NCBI GenBank assembly: GCA_964453435.1
Contig: CAYVQZ010000028.1
Location: forward strand, 1-62,236
DNA length: 62,236 nucleotides
Reading direction: 5' to 3'
DNA from: CAYVQZ01 sp964453435
Lineage (GTDB): Bacteria; Abyssobacteria; SURF-5
The translations under genes and the position numbers were made by a program. This document shows, piece after piece, positions 16,556 to 25,215 of the stretch (position 1 is its first letter; each line of letters begins with the position of its first letter). The notes beneath the pieces are model-generated. The model worked only from the letters and a program-made list of their open reading frames with translations. It did not search any database and was not told the DNA's origin.

Positions 16556-19500
16556 TCAGCTTTTTCGCAGTTCCTTTATCTGTTCCTCGAAGACGCGGTG
16601 CGAGCGCTGGATGTACGCTTCGAGGGTCTCGAGAAGCGTCTCGCCGGGACTCCGGTCGGCGGCGGCTTTCGTTCCCAGTCGCAGGGCAAGCTTGTCGAGC
16701 GCATCCCGGTCGGTCGGCAACTCATTAAGAGACCGATTGTGCATGAGGCGCAGCCGGTTCTCGACTCTTCTCAGGAAAACGAGTGTCGCCCTGAGGTTAT
16801 CATGAGCGGGGCGGGAGATGTAGCCGCCGTCAACGAGTTCCTGCAGCGCCCCCAGCGCATTCGAGGCCCGCAGTTTCCGGACGCGCGGACCATATTTGAG
16901 CTGGAGCAACTGGACGAGAAACTCGATTTCGATGATGCCGCCTTCAGCGTTCTTTATCTGCACTCCGTCCGGTTTTTCCGGCCGTGACGCTTCGAAAATT
17001 TTCCGAAGCATCGACTGGGCCTCCTCGACAACGGCTGCACAGAAGAAACCGGGCCGATAGATAACCGAGTGGGCGAATTCGCGCACGTTCTCTCCCAGCG
17101 CTTTATCACCCGCCACGGGCCGCAGTTTCGTCATCGCGAGTTTCTCCCAGTGGGCGCTCCTCTCGCGATGGTATTCCATGAAATAATCGGCGGAGACGGC
17201 GAGCAGGCCTTGGTCGCCGTCGGGCCGAAGGCGCGCGTCCATCTTATACAAATAGCCGTACGGGTTCAATTCGCTCATTTTTTTTATCAACGCTGCCGCG
17301 AGGCCGGCGAAGAAGTGCTGGCAGGAGATGGGTCCAGCGCTGCCGCCGCGGCTCTGGCCTTCGGATGAATAGACAAAGACGACGTCCAAATCGGACGCGT
17401 AATTGATCTCGCCGCCGCCGAGTTTTCCCATCCCCAGGATTGCCATGGTTGCCGGGGCGCCGTCGGGATGGAGAGGCTCGCCGTATCGTTCGATATGCTC
17501 CGCCAGGCATTGCTGATAGACACGGCCGACCATCACCTCGGCGACCGATGAAAGTTCACGGGTGACCTCGACGATGTCGGCCAATCCCAAAATATCCCTC
17601 AATCCGATCCTCAATATCTCGCCATTTTTGAATCGTTGAACCGACTCGTAAAAATTCGGGTTGATTCGGATAAACCTGGCGAGCGCCTTGTCAATGTGCT
17701 CGGGCGAACTCTCTTCCTCGAGGATTCTCGTGCTCATCAGGAAATCCAGTACTCCGGGGTCGTTCACGAACAGCCTGATAAGATGGTCGCTGTACGACGA
17801 GAGCGCGACGAAGGGTTCTATCGCCTTTGGGTTCGCAGCAAGAATCTCGTAAAACGACGCCGGCGCTCCGACCGCCGCGACGCAGCGTTGCAGATTGTTC
17901 AGGGCCATGTCGGGATCGGGGGATTGCTCGAGGTGTTGTACCACGATTGGCGCGATGCTGTGAAAAAAAGTGCGCGCCCTCGACAGGTGAGGCGACGACG
18001 GGGAGCCGTCCGCGAGTAACCGGAGGTTCTCGTACGCCACGGAGCAATTCTTGAATCCGTACCGGCCGAGCGTGTCTTCTATCTCGGCTTCGGTTGGCTC
18101 GGGATTCAGGATCAGATCGACGACGGGTGATGTCCTCGCATCTCCCGCGAACATCTTGCTGAAGAACTTCCGGAACAGTTCGCGCACTTTTTCGGTATGT
18201 CGCGAATAATCGGCCGCGAAAAGTTCTCCTGCCGGCCGGGCTCCGGAGCGGCGATAGCCGAGACTGCGGGCGATAGCTTCCATCCCTTCAAGCCGCGAAG
18301 GCAGCACGTGCAATTGGAGGTTCTGCATGATCTGGAGCCTGTTCTCAAGCCTGCGAAGAAACTTATACGCGTCCACGAGGGTGGTGTGCTCGCCGGATGA
18401 CAAATAACCGAGGCGTTCCAAGGTTTTCAGCGCTCTGAGCGTATTGGTGTTGCGAAGCTCCGGCTGTTTGCCGCCGTTCAACAATTGGAGAAATTGGACC
18501 GTGAATTCTATATCGCGGATACCTCCGCGTCCGAGCTTCACCTCGGTTCTCGTGCGCCCCTGACGGTCCACCTCGGACTCGATGCGCCTCTTCAAGTTCT
18601 GGATTTCGCGTATCCCCCGATGGTCGAGGTACTTGGGATATACGAACGGCCGCATCTCGTTCAAGAATTGCCGGCCCAGCGCCAGGTCACCGGCAACGGG
18701 ACGCGCCTTCAACAACGCCTGGCGTTCCCACGTTTCGCCAAAGATTTCGTAGTATGAAAGATGGCTCTCAAGCGAACTGACCAGCGGCCCTTTGCTCCCC
18801 ATAGGACGCAAGCGCATGTCAACTCGAAAAACGTGCCCGTGCTCGGTGACGCGGGCGAGCAGGTCGATACATTTCTCTGCCAGCTTGGAGAAGAAGACGC
18901 TGTTCGGAACGGGGGGACCCGGCGTGAACGGCGCCGGCGCGGTCTCTCCTTCTTCGGAATAGATGAACATCAGGTCCACATCCGAACTGTAATTGAGCTC
19001 TTCGCCGCCGTACTTGCCCAGCGCGAGCATCACGGCGACGCTTTCCCGGTTGGGGTCGGTTTGGGCGATCGGACGCCCGTAACGCGCGCGGATATCCTCC
19101 CGGGCAAGCTCGAAAGCGACATGTATGCATACATCGGCCAACAAGGTTATCTCCGTAAGGATGTCCTCGACGTCCGGCTCCCCACAGATATCCCGCGTGC
19201 CGATACGCAGCATATGCCTGTGCTTGAACTCGCGGATTACAGCCAGTTTTGAATCGTAATCGCTTGCAGCATCCAGCATTCCCCTGATCTCGTCATACAG
19301 CAACCGTGAACCCGACGGATTGCGCCACGACCCGGTTCCGAGAATATCCGCAACCAGGCCGGGGTTGCGCATCAAGATGTCGGCGAGGTATTGGCTTGAT
19401 CCGATGACCTTCAGCAGAAGGTCGAGAACGCCGGGGTTGGCGATAAGATATTCATAATGCGAAACGCGTTCACGCATTACGGTGACAAGACGCTCCCAGT

Positions 19501-19774
19501 TGTTCAGCGCCATATCGGGATCGGCAACGTCGATGAAGCAGGGGAGCGCATGCGGCAGGATTGCCCGAAACGCCTCATAGTCGGTGTCCCGGCCGGCGAG
19601 CAATCGAATGTTTTTTTCGGCCTTGACCGGGTCGGCGAAGCCGGTTTGGACGAGAATCGAGTTTACCCGTTCGAAAGGGACCCCTTCGCCGAGCAGCGTT
19701 TCGACGATTTCGCCAGCGTTCATCAAGCTTTGCAAACCCTTGCGGTCATTCGAATTACTTATCATAAAGAACAT
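16556..19774 (-). CDS. glnE: Bifunctional glutamine synthetase adenylyltransferase
   Basis: A 1072-residue GlnE that adenylylates and deadenylylates glutamine synthetase in response to nitrogen status. Two nucleotidyltransferase domains are visible, each with the Asp-x-Asp metal site: NYSSDVDLMFIYSEEG near residues 261-276 and NYASDLDVVFVYSSEG near 790. It is longer than E. coli GlnE (about 946 residues). The start is uncertain: the ATG at 19774 falls inside a TATAAT -10 box (19773-19778), so if that promoter is used translation must begin downstream, at 19765 or at 19723 (MNAGEIVETLL). LpxH follows after six bases. Confidence 0.93.
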   Translation of the reverse strand: MFFMISNSNDRKGLQSLMNAGEIVETLLGEGVPFERVNSILVQTGFADPVKAEKNIRLLAGRDTDYEAFRAILPHALPCFIDVADPDMALNNWERLVTVMRERVSHYEYLIANPGVLDLLLKVIGSSQYLADILMRNPGLVADILGTGSWRNPSGSRLLYDEIRGMLDAASDYDSKLAVIREFKHRHMLRIGTRDICGEPDVEDILTEITLLADVCIHVAFELAREDIRARYGRPIAQTDPNRESVAVMLALGKYGGEELNYSSDVDLMFIYSEEGETAPAPFTPGPPVPNSVFFSKLAEKCIDLLARVTEHGHVFRVDMRLRPMGSKGPLVSSLESHLSYYEIFGETWERQALLKARPVAGDLALGRQFLNEMRPFVYPKYLDHRGIREIQNLKRRIESEVDRQGRTRTEVKLGRGGIRDIEFTVQFLQLLNGGKQPELRNTNTLRALKTLERLGYLSSGEHTTLVDAYKFLRRLENRLQIMQNLQLHVLPSRLEGMEAIARSLGYRRSGARPAGELFAADYSRHTEKVRELFRKFFSKMFAGDARTSPVVDLILNPEPTEAEIEDTLGRYGFKNCSVAYENLRLLADGSPSSPHLSRARTFFHSIAPIVVQHLEQSPDPDMALNNLQRCVAAVGAPASFYEILAANPKAIEPFVALSSYSDHLIRLFVNDPGVLDFLMSTRILEEESSPEHIDKALARFIRINPNFYESVQRFKNGEILRIGLRDILGLADIVEVTRELSSVAEVMVGRVYQQCLAEHIERYGEPLHPDGAPATMAILGMGKLGGGEINYASDLDVVFVYSSEGQSRGGSAGPISCQHFFAGLAAALIKKMSELNPYGYLYKMDARLRPDGDQGLLAVSADYFMEYHRERSAHWEKLAMTKLRPVAGDKALGENVREFAHSVIYRPGFFCAAVVEEAQSMLRKIFEASRPEKPDGVQIKNAEGGIIEIEFLVQLLQLKYGPRVRKLRASNALGALQELVDGGYISRPAHDNLRATLVFLRRVENRLRLMHNRSLNELPTDRDALDKLALRLGTKAAADRSPGETLLETLEAYIQRSHRVFEEQIKELRKS

Positions 19775-19802
19775 TATAGCACATCCCTGAAACGTTGTTC
19801 AA
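19773..19802 (-). promoter_or_regulatory. Sigma-70 promoter upstream of glnE
   Basis: On the minus strand TTGAAC (19802-19797) and TATAAT (19778-19773) are separated by 18 bases. The -10 box overlaps the first ATG of the glnE frame, which argues for a downstream start codon. Confidence 0.6.
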
Positions 19803-19836
19803 TGCAATCGTGCCGCGAGAATTAGTGCTCGATTTT

Positions 19837-19864
19837 TTGACTTTGAAGCCGAAGATGATATAAT
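19837..19864 (+). promoter_or_regulatory. Sigma-70 promoter of the small TPR gene
   Basis: TTGACT at 19837-19842 and TATAAT at 19859-19864 with a 16-base spacer. It is divergent from the glnE promoter, with 34 bases between the two -35 boxes. Confidence 0.7.
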
Positions 19865-19944
19865 TATAGGAAAGCGAGAGAGGAAATTTTTTCTCTGACA
19901 GAAACCTATTTTGAATATCGCGAATTGGGAGGGGGTTGATATTC

Positions 19945-20358
19945 ATGGTAGGAGGGTTGAAGAGGTTATTCCTTCTCCTTCTGCTTGTCGCGCTTCTGTA
20001 CTCGGTCTTGAGTACGGAAGGGATTCTGCGAATCGAAAAATATTTTCGCGAAGAGCATCGAGACCTCATATACACCCCGAAAATCTGCTACCTCCTCGGA
20101 AACATCGCCTACCTGACGTACCGGAACGAGCTGGCCATCGACATCATGAGCCGGAACCTGCAAGATTTCCCTTACGAATCAGCAGCGATGAAGACAGAAC
20201 TGCGACGGGCTTATTGTTACGAGCGCGACGGAGACTGCGGCAAGGCTATCCAGCTCTATGAAAAATTTCTCATCCGCCACCCAAAACACAAGCGGTACGA
20301 ACTCATCCAGAACAGAATCGTCAAGCTGCAGACAAGCGAGCATGCGCACGCCCATTGA
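19945..20358 (+). CDS. Small membrane-anchored TPR-like protein
   Basis: A 137-residue protein of unknown function. An N-terminal hydrophobic stretch (LKRLFLLLLLVALLYSVL) is a signal anchor or signal peptide without a lipobox. The rest is helical, with tetratricopeptide-like spacing: LGNIAYLTYRNELAIDIM and RRAYCYERDGDCGKAIQLYEKFL match TPR A/B helices. The likely location is periplasm-facing, as a small scaffold. I use the ATG at 19945 because GGGAGGGGG lies nine bases upstream; a TTG at 19936 would sit directly on that site. Confidence 0.7.
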   Translation: MVGGLKRLFLLLLLVALLYSVLSTEGILRIEKYFREEHRDLIYTPKICYLLGNIAYLTYRNELAIDIMSRNLQDFPYESAAMKTELRRAYCYERDGDCGKAIQLYEKFLIRHPKHKRYELIQNRIVKLQTSEHAHAH

Positions 20359-20436
20359 CCCGACGGCTCGGGCAAGCATTTTCATGCTGGCCGGTGGGTG
20401 TGAAAAAGCGTGCCGGGAGAGAGAGCAGGGAATGTG

Positions 20437-20522
20437 AGTGTGTCTCACGCTCGGTAATCCGTGCTTCGGGGGGCAGTCCGCTGCGCTGGATTTTCGGGAA
20501 CATGAGCAATCGTGAGACGAAC
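20437..20522. repeat. Dispersed inverted-terminus element, copy 4 (short form)
   Basis: An 86-base copy without the palindrome. Its left end is GTGTGTCTCACGCTCGGTAA, its right end GCAATCGTGAGACGAAC, and the interior GTGCTTCGGGGGGCAGTCCG is shared with other copies. It lies between two convergent genes. Confidence 0.75.
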
Positions 20523-20578
20523 TGAATGTTGGGCGTGCGTTTCGCACAGTTCCGATATTTCTTCGTCTGTTCACGGTG

Positions 20579-21673
20579 TCACATCGGCGCATAAGCACGG
20601 TTGTAATAGCCCATGCCGACGGTGTTGCGGAAGCGCCAGATAAAGGCGCCGGGGAAAAGGACCTCGCAGATCATGCCGATCGCAGCGCTGCGGAACCACG
20701 TGGCGAAGCAGTTGCTGAGCCCCTGCGGCTCGACGTAGGCGTTCCAGCCGTCGAACCGGCGGTCACCCTCGCGTGTGTCGGGGAAACCGCCGTCGTCGTT
20801 TTGAAAATCGAGCAGGTCCAATAACTTCTTTTCCAGTCCCGCCCTGATCTCATCGGCGCGATAAGCATATTTGCACATGTTCGAAAGGATGTCCACGACA
20901 TCTATATCCACACACGCCGACGTCGCGCCGTCACCCACGAAGCTGATGCAATGGTCGACAATTCTCTCGAAGCGCCTGATTGGGCGATTGAGATAGTAAT
21001 AGATGTGGAAATTGTGGGAAGCGCCAGCCATCGCGACCATGGGATGGACCGGCCAGGATGCCTCTGTGTCGAGCCAGTAGCCCGTTTGAGGGTCCTGTGT
21101 CTCTTCATGCCATCTGAACAGATGCTCGATCAGCTCGTCCATGCGGTCGTCGCCGTTCTCTTTCAACACGAAGAAGAAACTGGCGATATTAACGATGTTG
21201 TTGCCTTCGTTCCATGGGTCGGCCATGTCACGGACGGAGAGCCATTGTCGCAAGGCGTTCAGCGTGCAGTACTTTTCTATGAATCGCAGCGGTCGCTTCA
21301 TCTTTCCGCCGATTGACAGTACGGCCCCCATGGCGTAGTTGGTGGTGTGAAAGTCGATATATTCCCAGGTCGGATAATAGATGTCCTCCTTTCGCATTTG
21401 CGGCATGCGATAGTTGCCGTCTTCCTGCTGGAATCCGTTGATGAAGCCCACCAGTTCGTCTCGCTTGCGGCATGATAAATCTTCATAATCCCCGAGGAGT
21501 TTCCTGCAGTGGGTGGCGTTGTAGGTTGCGGGCAAAAGCATTGAGGGAAAGGCGGCAACATCGTGAACGCTGCTTGCGCGGTGCACCCCAAAGGGCTGAT
21601 CGGGCTGAAGCATCGTATCGAGCCAGGCGATTGCGCGCTCGCGCATTTCGGAGACTCTTTTTTCGAGACCCAT
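20579..21673 (-). CDS. Alpha-toroid-like protein of unknown function
   Basis: A 364-residue protein that I cannot name. It is rich in Trp, His and Tyr, and shows repeats of the type seen in alpha/alpha-barrel enzymes such as prenyltransferases and squalene cyclases: FQQEDGNYRMP, DPQTGYWLD, FQNDDGGFPDTREGD. It has no signal peptide or membrane helix, and the DxDD or DDxxD motifs of true cyclases are not evident (the closest is the acidic CVDIDVVD segment). The M20 amidohydrolase gene ends 58 bases upstream on the same strand, so the two probably form an operon. A role as a lyase or glycan- or terpenoid-binding enzyme is possible. Confidence 0.65.
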   Translation of the reverse strand: MGLEKRVSEMRERAIAWLDTMLQPDQPFGVHRASSVHDVAAFPSMLLPATYNATHCRKLLGDYEDLSCRKRDELVGFINGFQQEDGNYRMPQMRKEDIYYPTWEYIDFHTTNYAMGAVLSIGGKMKRPLRFIEKYCTLNALRQWLSVRDMADPWNEGNNIVNIASFFFVLKENGDDRMDELIEHLFRWHEETQDPQTGYWLDTEASWPVHPMVAMAGASHNFHIYYYLNRPIRRFERIVDHCISFVGDGATSACVDIDVVDILSNMCKYAYRADEIRAGLEKKLLDLLDFQNDDGGFPDTREGDRRFDGWNAYVEPQGLSNCFATWFRSAAIGMICEVLFPGAFIWRFRNTVGMGYYNRAYAPM

Positions 21674-21731
21674 AACGACCTCGGACTACCCTCGCTCCGG
21701 CGCCGCGGTATCGCGGAAAGCCATGGCCGCT

Positions 21732-22913
21732 TCACAGTCTGCCGTTCAGGAACGTGAGCGCGGTGGCGGCGAGGAGTTCTGCGCCAAGCGGGAGGCATCG
21801 CTCATCGAAATCGAATTTCGGATGATGCGCCGGATAGTGTTCGCCTTGTTTGCGAGCGCCCAGGAACCCCATGACACCGGGAACCTTTTCACAATAATAT
21901 GAGTAATCCTCGGAACCCATGTGCGGTTTTTCCAGCTCGACGACGCTCTCGGCCCCCCACAGTTCGGCGGCGACTCCGCGCATGAGTTCGGTCATCCCCG
22001 GTTCATTCGCCGTGACGGGAGCGCCGTGGATGTACGTGAAATCGAACGTGGCGCCGAAGGTCGCCGTTATACCGCGGACAATCTCCTCGAGCTTCGAGGG
22101 CATAACTTTTCGGCGCTCGTTCGAGAGCGTTCTGACGGTCCCGCCGAAGTGAACGTTGTCGGGAATGACATTGAAAGCGGAGCCGCCCTGGATCGAGCAC
22201 ACGCTCACGACAACCGGGTCGCGGGCATCCAGGGTTCGCGGTATCATCGTCTGCATCGCGGTGATAACGTGCGCCGCGACATGGATCGGGTCGACGCATG
22301 CCTGGGGTTCGGAGCCGTGGCCGCCCTTCCCGTTGATAGAAATCATGAACACATCGGCCGAGGCTCCGATGGGGCCGGCCTTCAGCTCGAGCTTTCCGAC
22401 CTCGAGGTCGGCCTCGATATGGAGCGCGATGATGGCGTTGACATCGGGGTTCTCCAAGACGCCCTCCTCGACGAGGTCGCGGGCGCCGCCATAGTTTTCC
22501 TCGGCCGGCTGCATGATGAACTTGACGTTGCCACGAATCTTATCGCGCACATCGGCGAGCAGCCGGGCTGCCCCCAGGGCCATCGCAACATGGCCGTCAT
22601 GCCCGCATGCGTGCATCACGCCCTGGCTCTTCGAAGCGAACGGGAGACCGGTTTCCTCGGTAATCGGGAGCGCATCCATGTCGGCTCTTATGGCAATGGC
22701 GCCTCCGGATGAGCCGCCCTCCAGAAGCCCAATGACGCCCGTTGCGCCGATACCGGTCCGGACACCGAGGCCCAGTTCTTTCAGGTGTTGGGCCACCTTT
22801 GCGGCGGTGCGAACCTCCTGGAGCCCGATTTCCGGGTGGGCGTGCAGGTCGCGCCTGATTTCGACCAGCCAATCGCATAATTTCTCGGATTCCTGTCGGA
22901 TTCTCTTTTTCAT
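21732..22913 (-). CDS. M20-family metal-dependent amidohydrolase
   Basis: A 393-residue N-acyl-amino-acid amidohydrolase/hippurate hydrolase-type peptidase. Metal and catalytic sites follow the family order: RADMDALP at residues 76-83, HACGHDGH at 101-108, QPAEEN at 135-140 and the C-terminal HMGSEDYSYY. A lid/dimerisation domain sits in the middle (ISINGKGGHGSEP). It removes acyl groups from amino acids or related amides in the cytoplasm. The substrate is not defined by sequence. The start ATG at 22913 is followed by a normal N-terminus. Confidence 0.9.
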   Translation of the reverse strand: MKKRIRQESEKLCDWLVEIRRDLHAHPEIGLQEVRTAAKVAQHLKELGLGVRTGIGATGVIGLLEGGSSGGAIAIRADMDALPITEETGLPFASKSQGVMHACGHDGHVAMALGAARLLADVRDKIRGNVKFIMQPAEENYGGARDLVEEGVLENPDVNAIIALHIEADLEVGKLELKAGPIGASADVFMISINGKGGHGSEPQACVDPIHVAAHVITAMQTMIPRTLDARDPVVVSVCSIQGGSAFNVIPDNVHFGGTVRTLSNERRKVMPSKLEEIVRGITATFGATFDFTYIHGAPVTANEPGMTELMRGVAAELWGAESVVELEKPHMGSEDYSYYCEKVPGVMGFLGARKQGEHYPAHHPKFDFDERCLPLGAELLAATALTFLNGRL

Positions 22914-23054
22914 ATAACTGCGGCTCCGGGTTTTCCTTAACCATATGCGGTCATGAGACGCTGCGCTCGCTTTTCGCTCATTTCACGCGAAACAGGCTGT
23001 TGCCACAAGATTTTGTCTTCCGCAAACATTGTCGGCGAGAACAACCTCATAGAG

Positions 23055-23190
23055 ACTTGTCCCACGATTCATGCGGAAGGTGTTCCGCTTCGGGGACAGT
23101 CCCCTTCGCCGGGCAATCTTGGGTTATTGGGGGGACACCATGCGGCATGGTGTCCCCCAATAACCCGCATCACCATTCGCGGGACGGACA
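23055..23190. repeat. Dispersed element copy 5, with near-perfect palindrome
   Basis: The left end is ACTTGTCCCACGATTC at 23055-23070 and the right end CATTCGCGGGACGGACA up to 23190. The palindrome at 23121-23166 has two 23-base arms that match except for one extra G in the run of Gs. GCTTCGGGGACAGTCC precedes it, as in other copies. It lies just downstream of the MDR dehydrogenase stop codon (23213, minus strand). The 22914-23212 interval holds nothing else. Confidence 0.85.
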
Positions 23191-23212
23191 GCGTGGTCCC
23201 GCTCAGAAAGAT

Positions 23213-24286
23213 TCACTCCGGCCGGACGATTATTTTAAATGCGCGGTGTTCCTCCTTGTTGAGCGCGGTCCGGAACGCATCTTCCACCTCGCTCAGAGGA
23301 AATCTGTGGGTGACCCAGGGCTTCACGTCGATCTGGCCTGACGACACCAGCGTGAGCGAGAGCGGGAACTCCTCGGGAAGAAAGTTGCACGAAGTTTTTA
23401 TGGAGCGTTCCGACCCGAACTCGAGAGCGTTGACGCCGAAGCTCATGTCGTGGACGGCCATATTCACGAGCGTGCCGCTCTCGGCAAGCAATTGGATGCC
23501 TTGTCGCAGCGTTTGTGAAGTTCCCACGGTGTCGAAGACGTAATCGCAGCAACCTCTGTTAGCCTCACGGATTGCAGCGGCGGCGTCTCCTTCGCGGGCG
23601 TCGATTGCGGCCGTGGCGCCGCACTGTTCCGCAATGCGAAGCGCTACGTCATAGGTATCGACGACGAACGCTCTGCTCGCGCCCATTGCGCGCGATGCTT
23701 GCATGATCGCGTTGCCTATCGGGCCCGCTCCCAGTACCGCGACCGAGGCGCCGGGTTTGACATGCGCGACGCGAACGGCGTGAACCCCGACGCCGACGAC
23801 ATCGAGCAGAGCCGCCTCCTCGAAGGTCATCTCATCCGGAATTTCAAAGCAAGAGCTTTTCCACACCGGACACCGTTCGGCCATGCCTCCGGGATAATAG
23901 GCGCGTTCGCCCCATCCGGCTCCATGGCCGAGGTGAACCGTGCCCTTACAGAGGTTTTCGCGGCCGCTGCGGCACTGCCGGCATTCGCCGCATGTTTTGA
24001 AGGACAACACGGCGACGCGTTTCCCGCTGAGAGCGGGGAAGGCGCCTGCGTCCGCGACTGTTCCGGCGAGCTCGTGTCCGAGCACAATGTTGCGAGGATT
24101 CGGGAGGGATTTCCCGAGCGTGTGAAGGGCCCAGGGATTTTGTCCCTCGTAGTATCGCAAATCGCTCCCGCATATCCCGCACGCCGCCACATCAACAATC
24201 ACCTGGTCGCAGTCGGCTTCGAACTCCGGAATTTGCTCGAGGCCCAAGTCGCGGGGCGCGCGGAGCACCGCTGCGGAAATCGACAT
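23213..24286 (-). CDS. Zinc-dependent medium-chain dehydrogenase
   Basis: A 357-residue MDR-family alcohol/polyol dehydrogenase. The catalytic zinc residues are in CGICGSD (Cys39) and LGHE. Four structural-zinc cysteines are in CGECRQCRSGRENLC. The nucleotide-binding glycine motif is VLGAGPIGNA. The frame is open to 24400, but the ATG at 24286 follows GAAAGGATAGAA and starts the fold (MSISAAVLRAP). It closes an apparent operon with an SDR and an IolB-like isomerase, so a sugar, inositol or sugar-acid substrate is likely. The precise reaction is unknown. Confidence 0.88.
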   Translation of the reverse strand: MSISAAVLRAPRDLGLEQIPEFEADCDQVIVDVAACGICGSDLRYYEGQNPWALHTLGKSLPNPRNIVLGHELAGTVADAGAFPALSGKRVAVLSFKTCGECRQCRSGRENLCKGTVHLGHGAGWGERAYYPGGMAERCPVWKSSCFEIPDEMTFEEAALLDVVGVGVHAVRVAHVKPGASVAVLGAGPIGNAIMQASRAMGASRAFVVDTYDVALRIAEQCGATAAIDAREGDAAAAIREANRGCCDYVFDTVGTSQTLRQGIQLLAESGTLVNMAVHDMSFGVNALEFGSERSIKTSCNFLPEEFPLSLTLVSSGQIDVKPWVTHRFPLSEVEDAFRTALNKEEHRAFKIIVRPE

Positions 24287-24302
24287 TTCTATCCTTTCGA
24301 TA

Positions 24303-25088
24303 TCATACGCCCATGGCCAGGAACCCGCCGTCGACAACGATCGATTGTCCCGTGACGAAGTCCGATGCCGGCGAGGCAAGGTATACGGCTGCGCCGACAA
24401 GTTCGTCGACGTCTCCGATGCGTCCCTTGGGTGTTCGGGCCACGAACATGTCGTGCCGCTCCTTTATTGCGAGAAGATGCCTGTTCAGCGGGGTCAGGAA
24501 AACGCCGGGAGCAATGCAATTGACGTTGATATTATGAACAGCCCATTCGCGCCCGAGTTCGCGCGTCAGGCCGAGCACCCCCGCCTTGCTCGCGCAGTAG
24601 GCGGCAACCTCATTGAGTCCGACAAAGGACGCGAGGGAGGCGATATTGATAATCCTTCCGCCTCGGCCGTTCGTTATCATGATGCGAGCCGCGGCCTGGC
24701 AGGAAAAGAAGAGCGCCTTCAGGTTTGTGTCAACGACATGGTCCCATTCTTCCTCGGTGAGGTCGACGGAAGGTTTCTTGAACGTCGCGCCGGCGGAATT
24801 GACGAGAATATCGAGCGAGCCGCACTGTCGGGCAATTGTTTCGAGGACCTCTCGTGTGCCGACAATGTCATTAACGTCGGCGGCAAGGGCCGGCGGCCGT
24901 TCGCCGGTAAGTCTTTCGATTTCTCCAGCGGTCTCTTGGATTTTTTCGCTGCTCCGCGAAACGGGTGTGACGCGCGCGCCCGCCTCGGCGAGGCCGAGCG
25001 CGATGGCGTGTCCGATGCCGCTCGTTCCCCCGATGACCACGGCGACCTTTCCATCGAGTCCGAACCGTTCTCTCAGCTTATCCGGCAA
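24303..25088 (-). CDS. SDR-family oxidoreductase
   Basis: A 261-residue classical short-chain dehydrogenase. The cofactor motif GGTSGIG is at residues 20-26, NSAG at 97-100, the catalytic serine near 151, and YCASK puts Tyr at 164 and Lys at 168. I choose the TTG at 25088 as start because TTGGAAGGAGGGA precedes it at ideal spacing and the length then fits the family; the frame itself runs to 25166. The closest functional guess is gluconate 5-dehydrogenase or 2-deoxygluconate 3-dehydrogenase. It is 16 bases upstream of the MDR gene. Confidence 0.86.
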   Translation of the reverse strand: MPDKLRERFGLDGKVAVVIGGTSGIGHAIALGLAEAGARVTPVSRSSEKIQETAGEIERLTGERPPALAADVNDIVGTREVLETIARQCGSLDILVNSAGATFKKPSVDLTEEEWDHVVDTNLKALFFSCQAAARIMITNGRGGRIINIASLASFVGLNEVAAYCASKAGVLGLTRELGREWAVHNINVNCIAPGVFLTPLNRHLLAIKERHDMFVARTPKGRIGDVDELVGAAVYLASPASDFVTGQSIVVDGGFLAMGV

Positions 25089-25182
25089 TGATTCCCTCCT
25101 TCCAAAAAGGAGTTCATGAATAGTTGTGAATCTGTTCCCCCCATTGAAATAAGAAAAAAAACTCAAAAAAAACGCCTTTTAC

Positions 25183-25206
25183 AAAAGTCGTGCGAGCGAC
25201 GCTTTT
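25183..25206 (-). terminator. Possible weak terminator after the IolB-like gene
   Basis: On the minus strand a hairpin AAAAGC-GTCG with arm CGAC-TTTT is followed, ten bases on, by an eight-T run and a second T run. It lies 10 bases after the iolB-like stop, and could partially end transcription before the SDR gene. Confidence 0.35.
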
Positions 25207-25215
25207 CGGTGGCCC

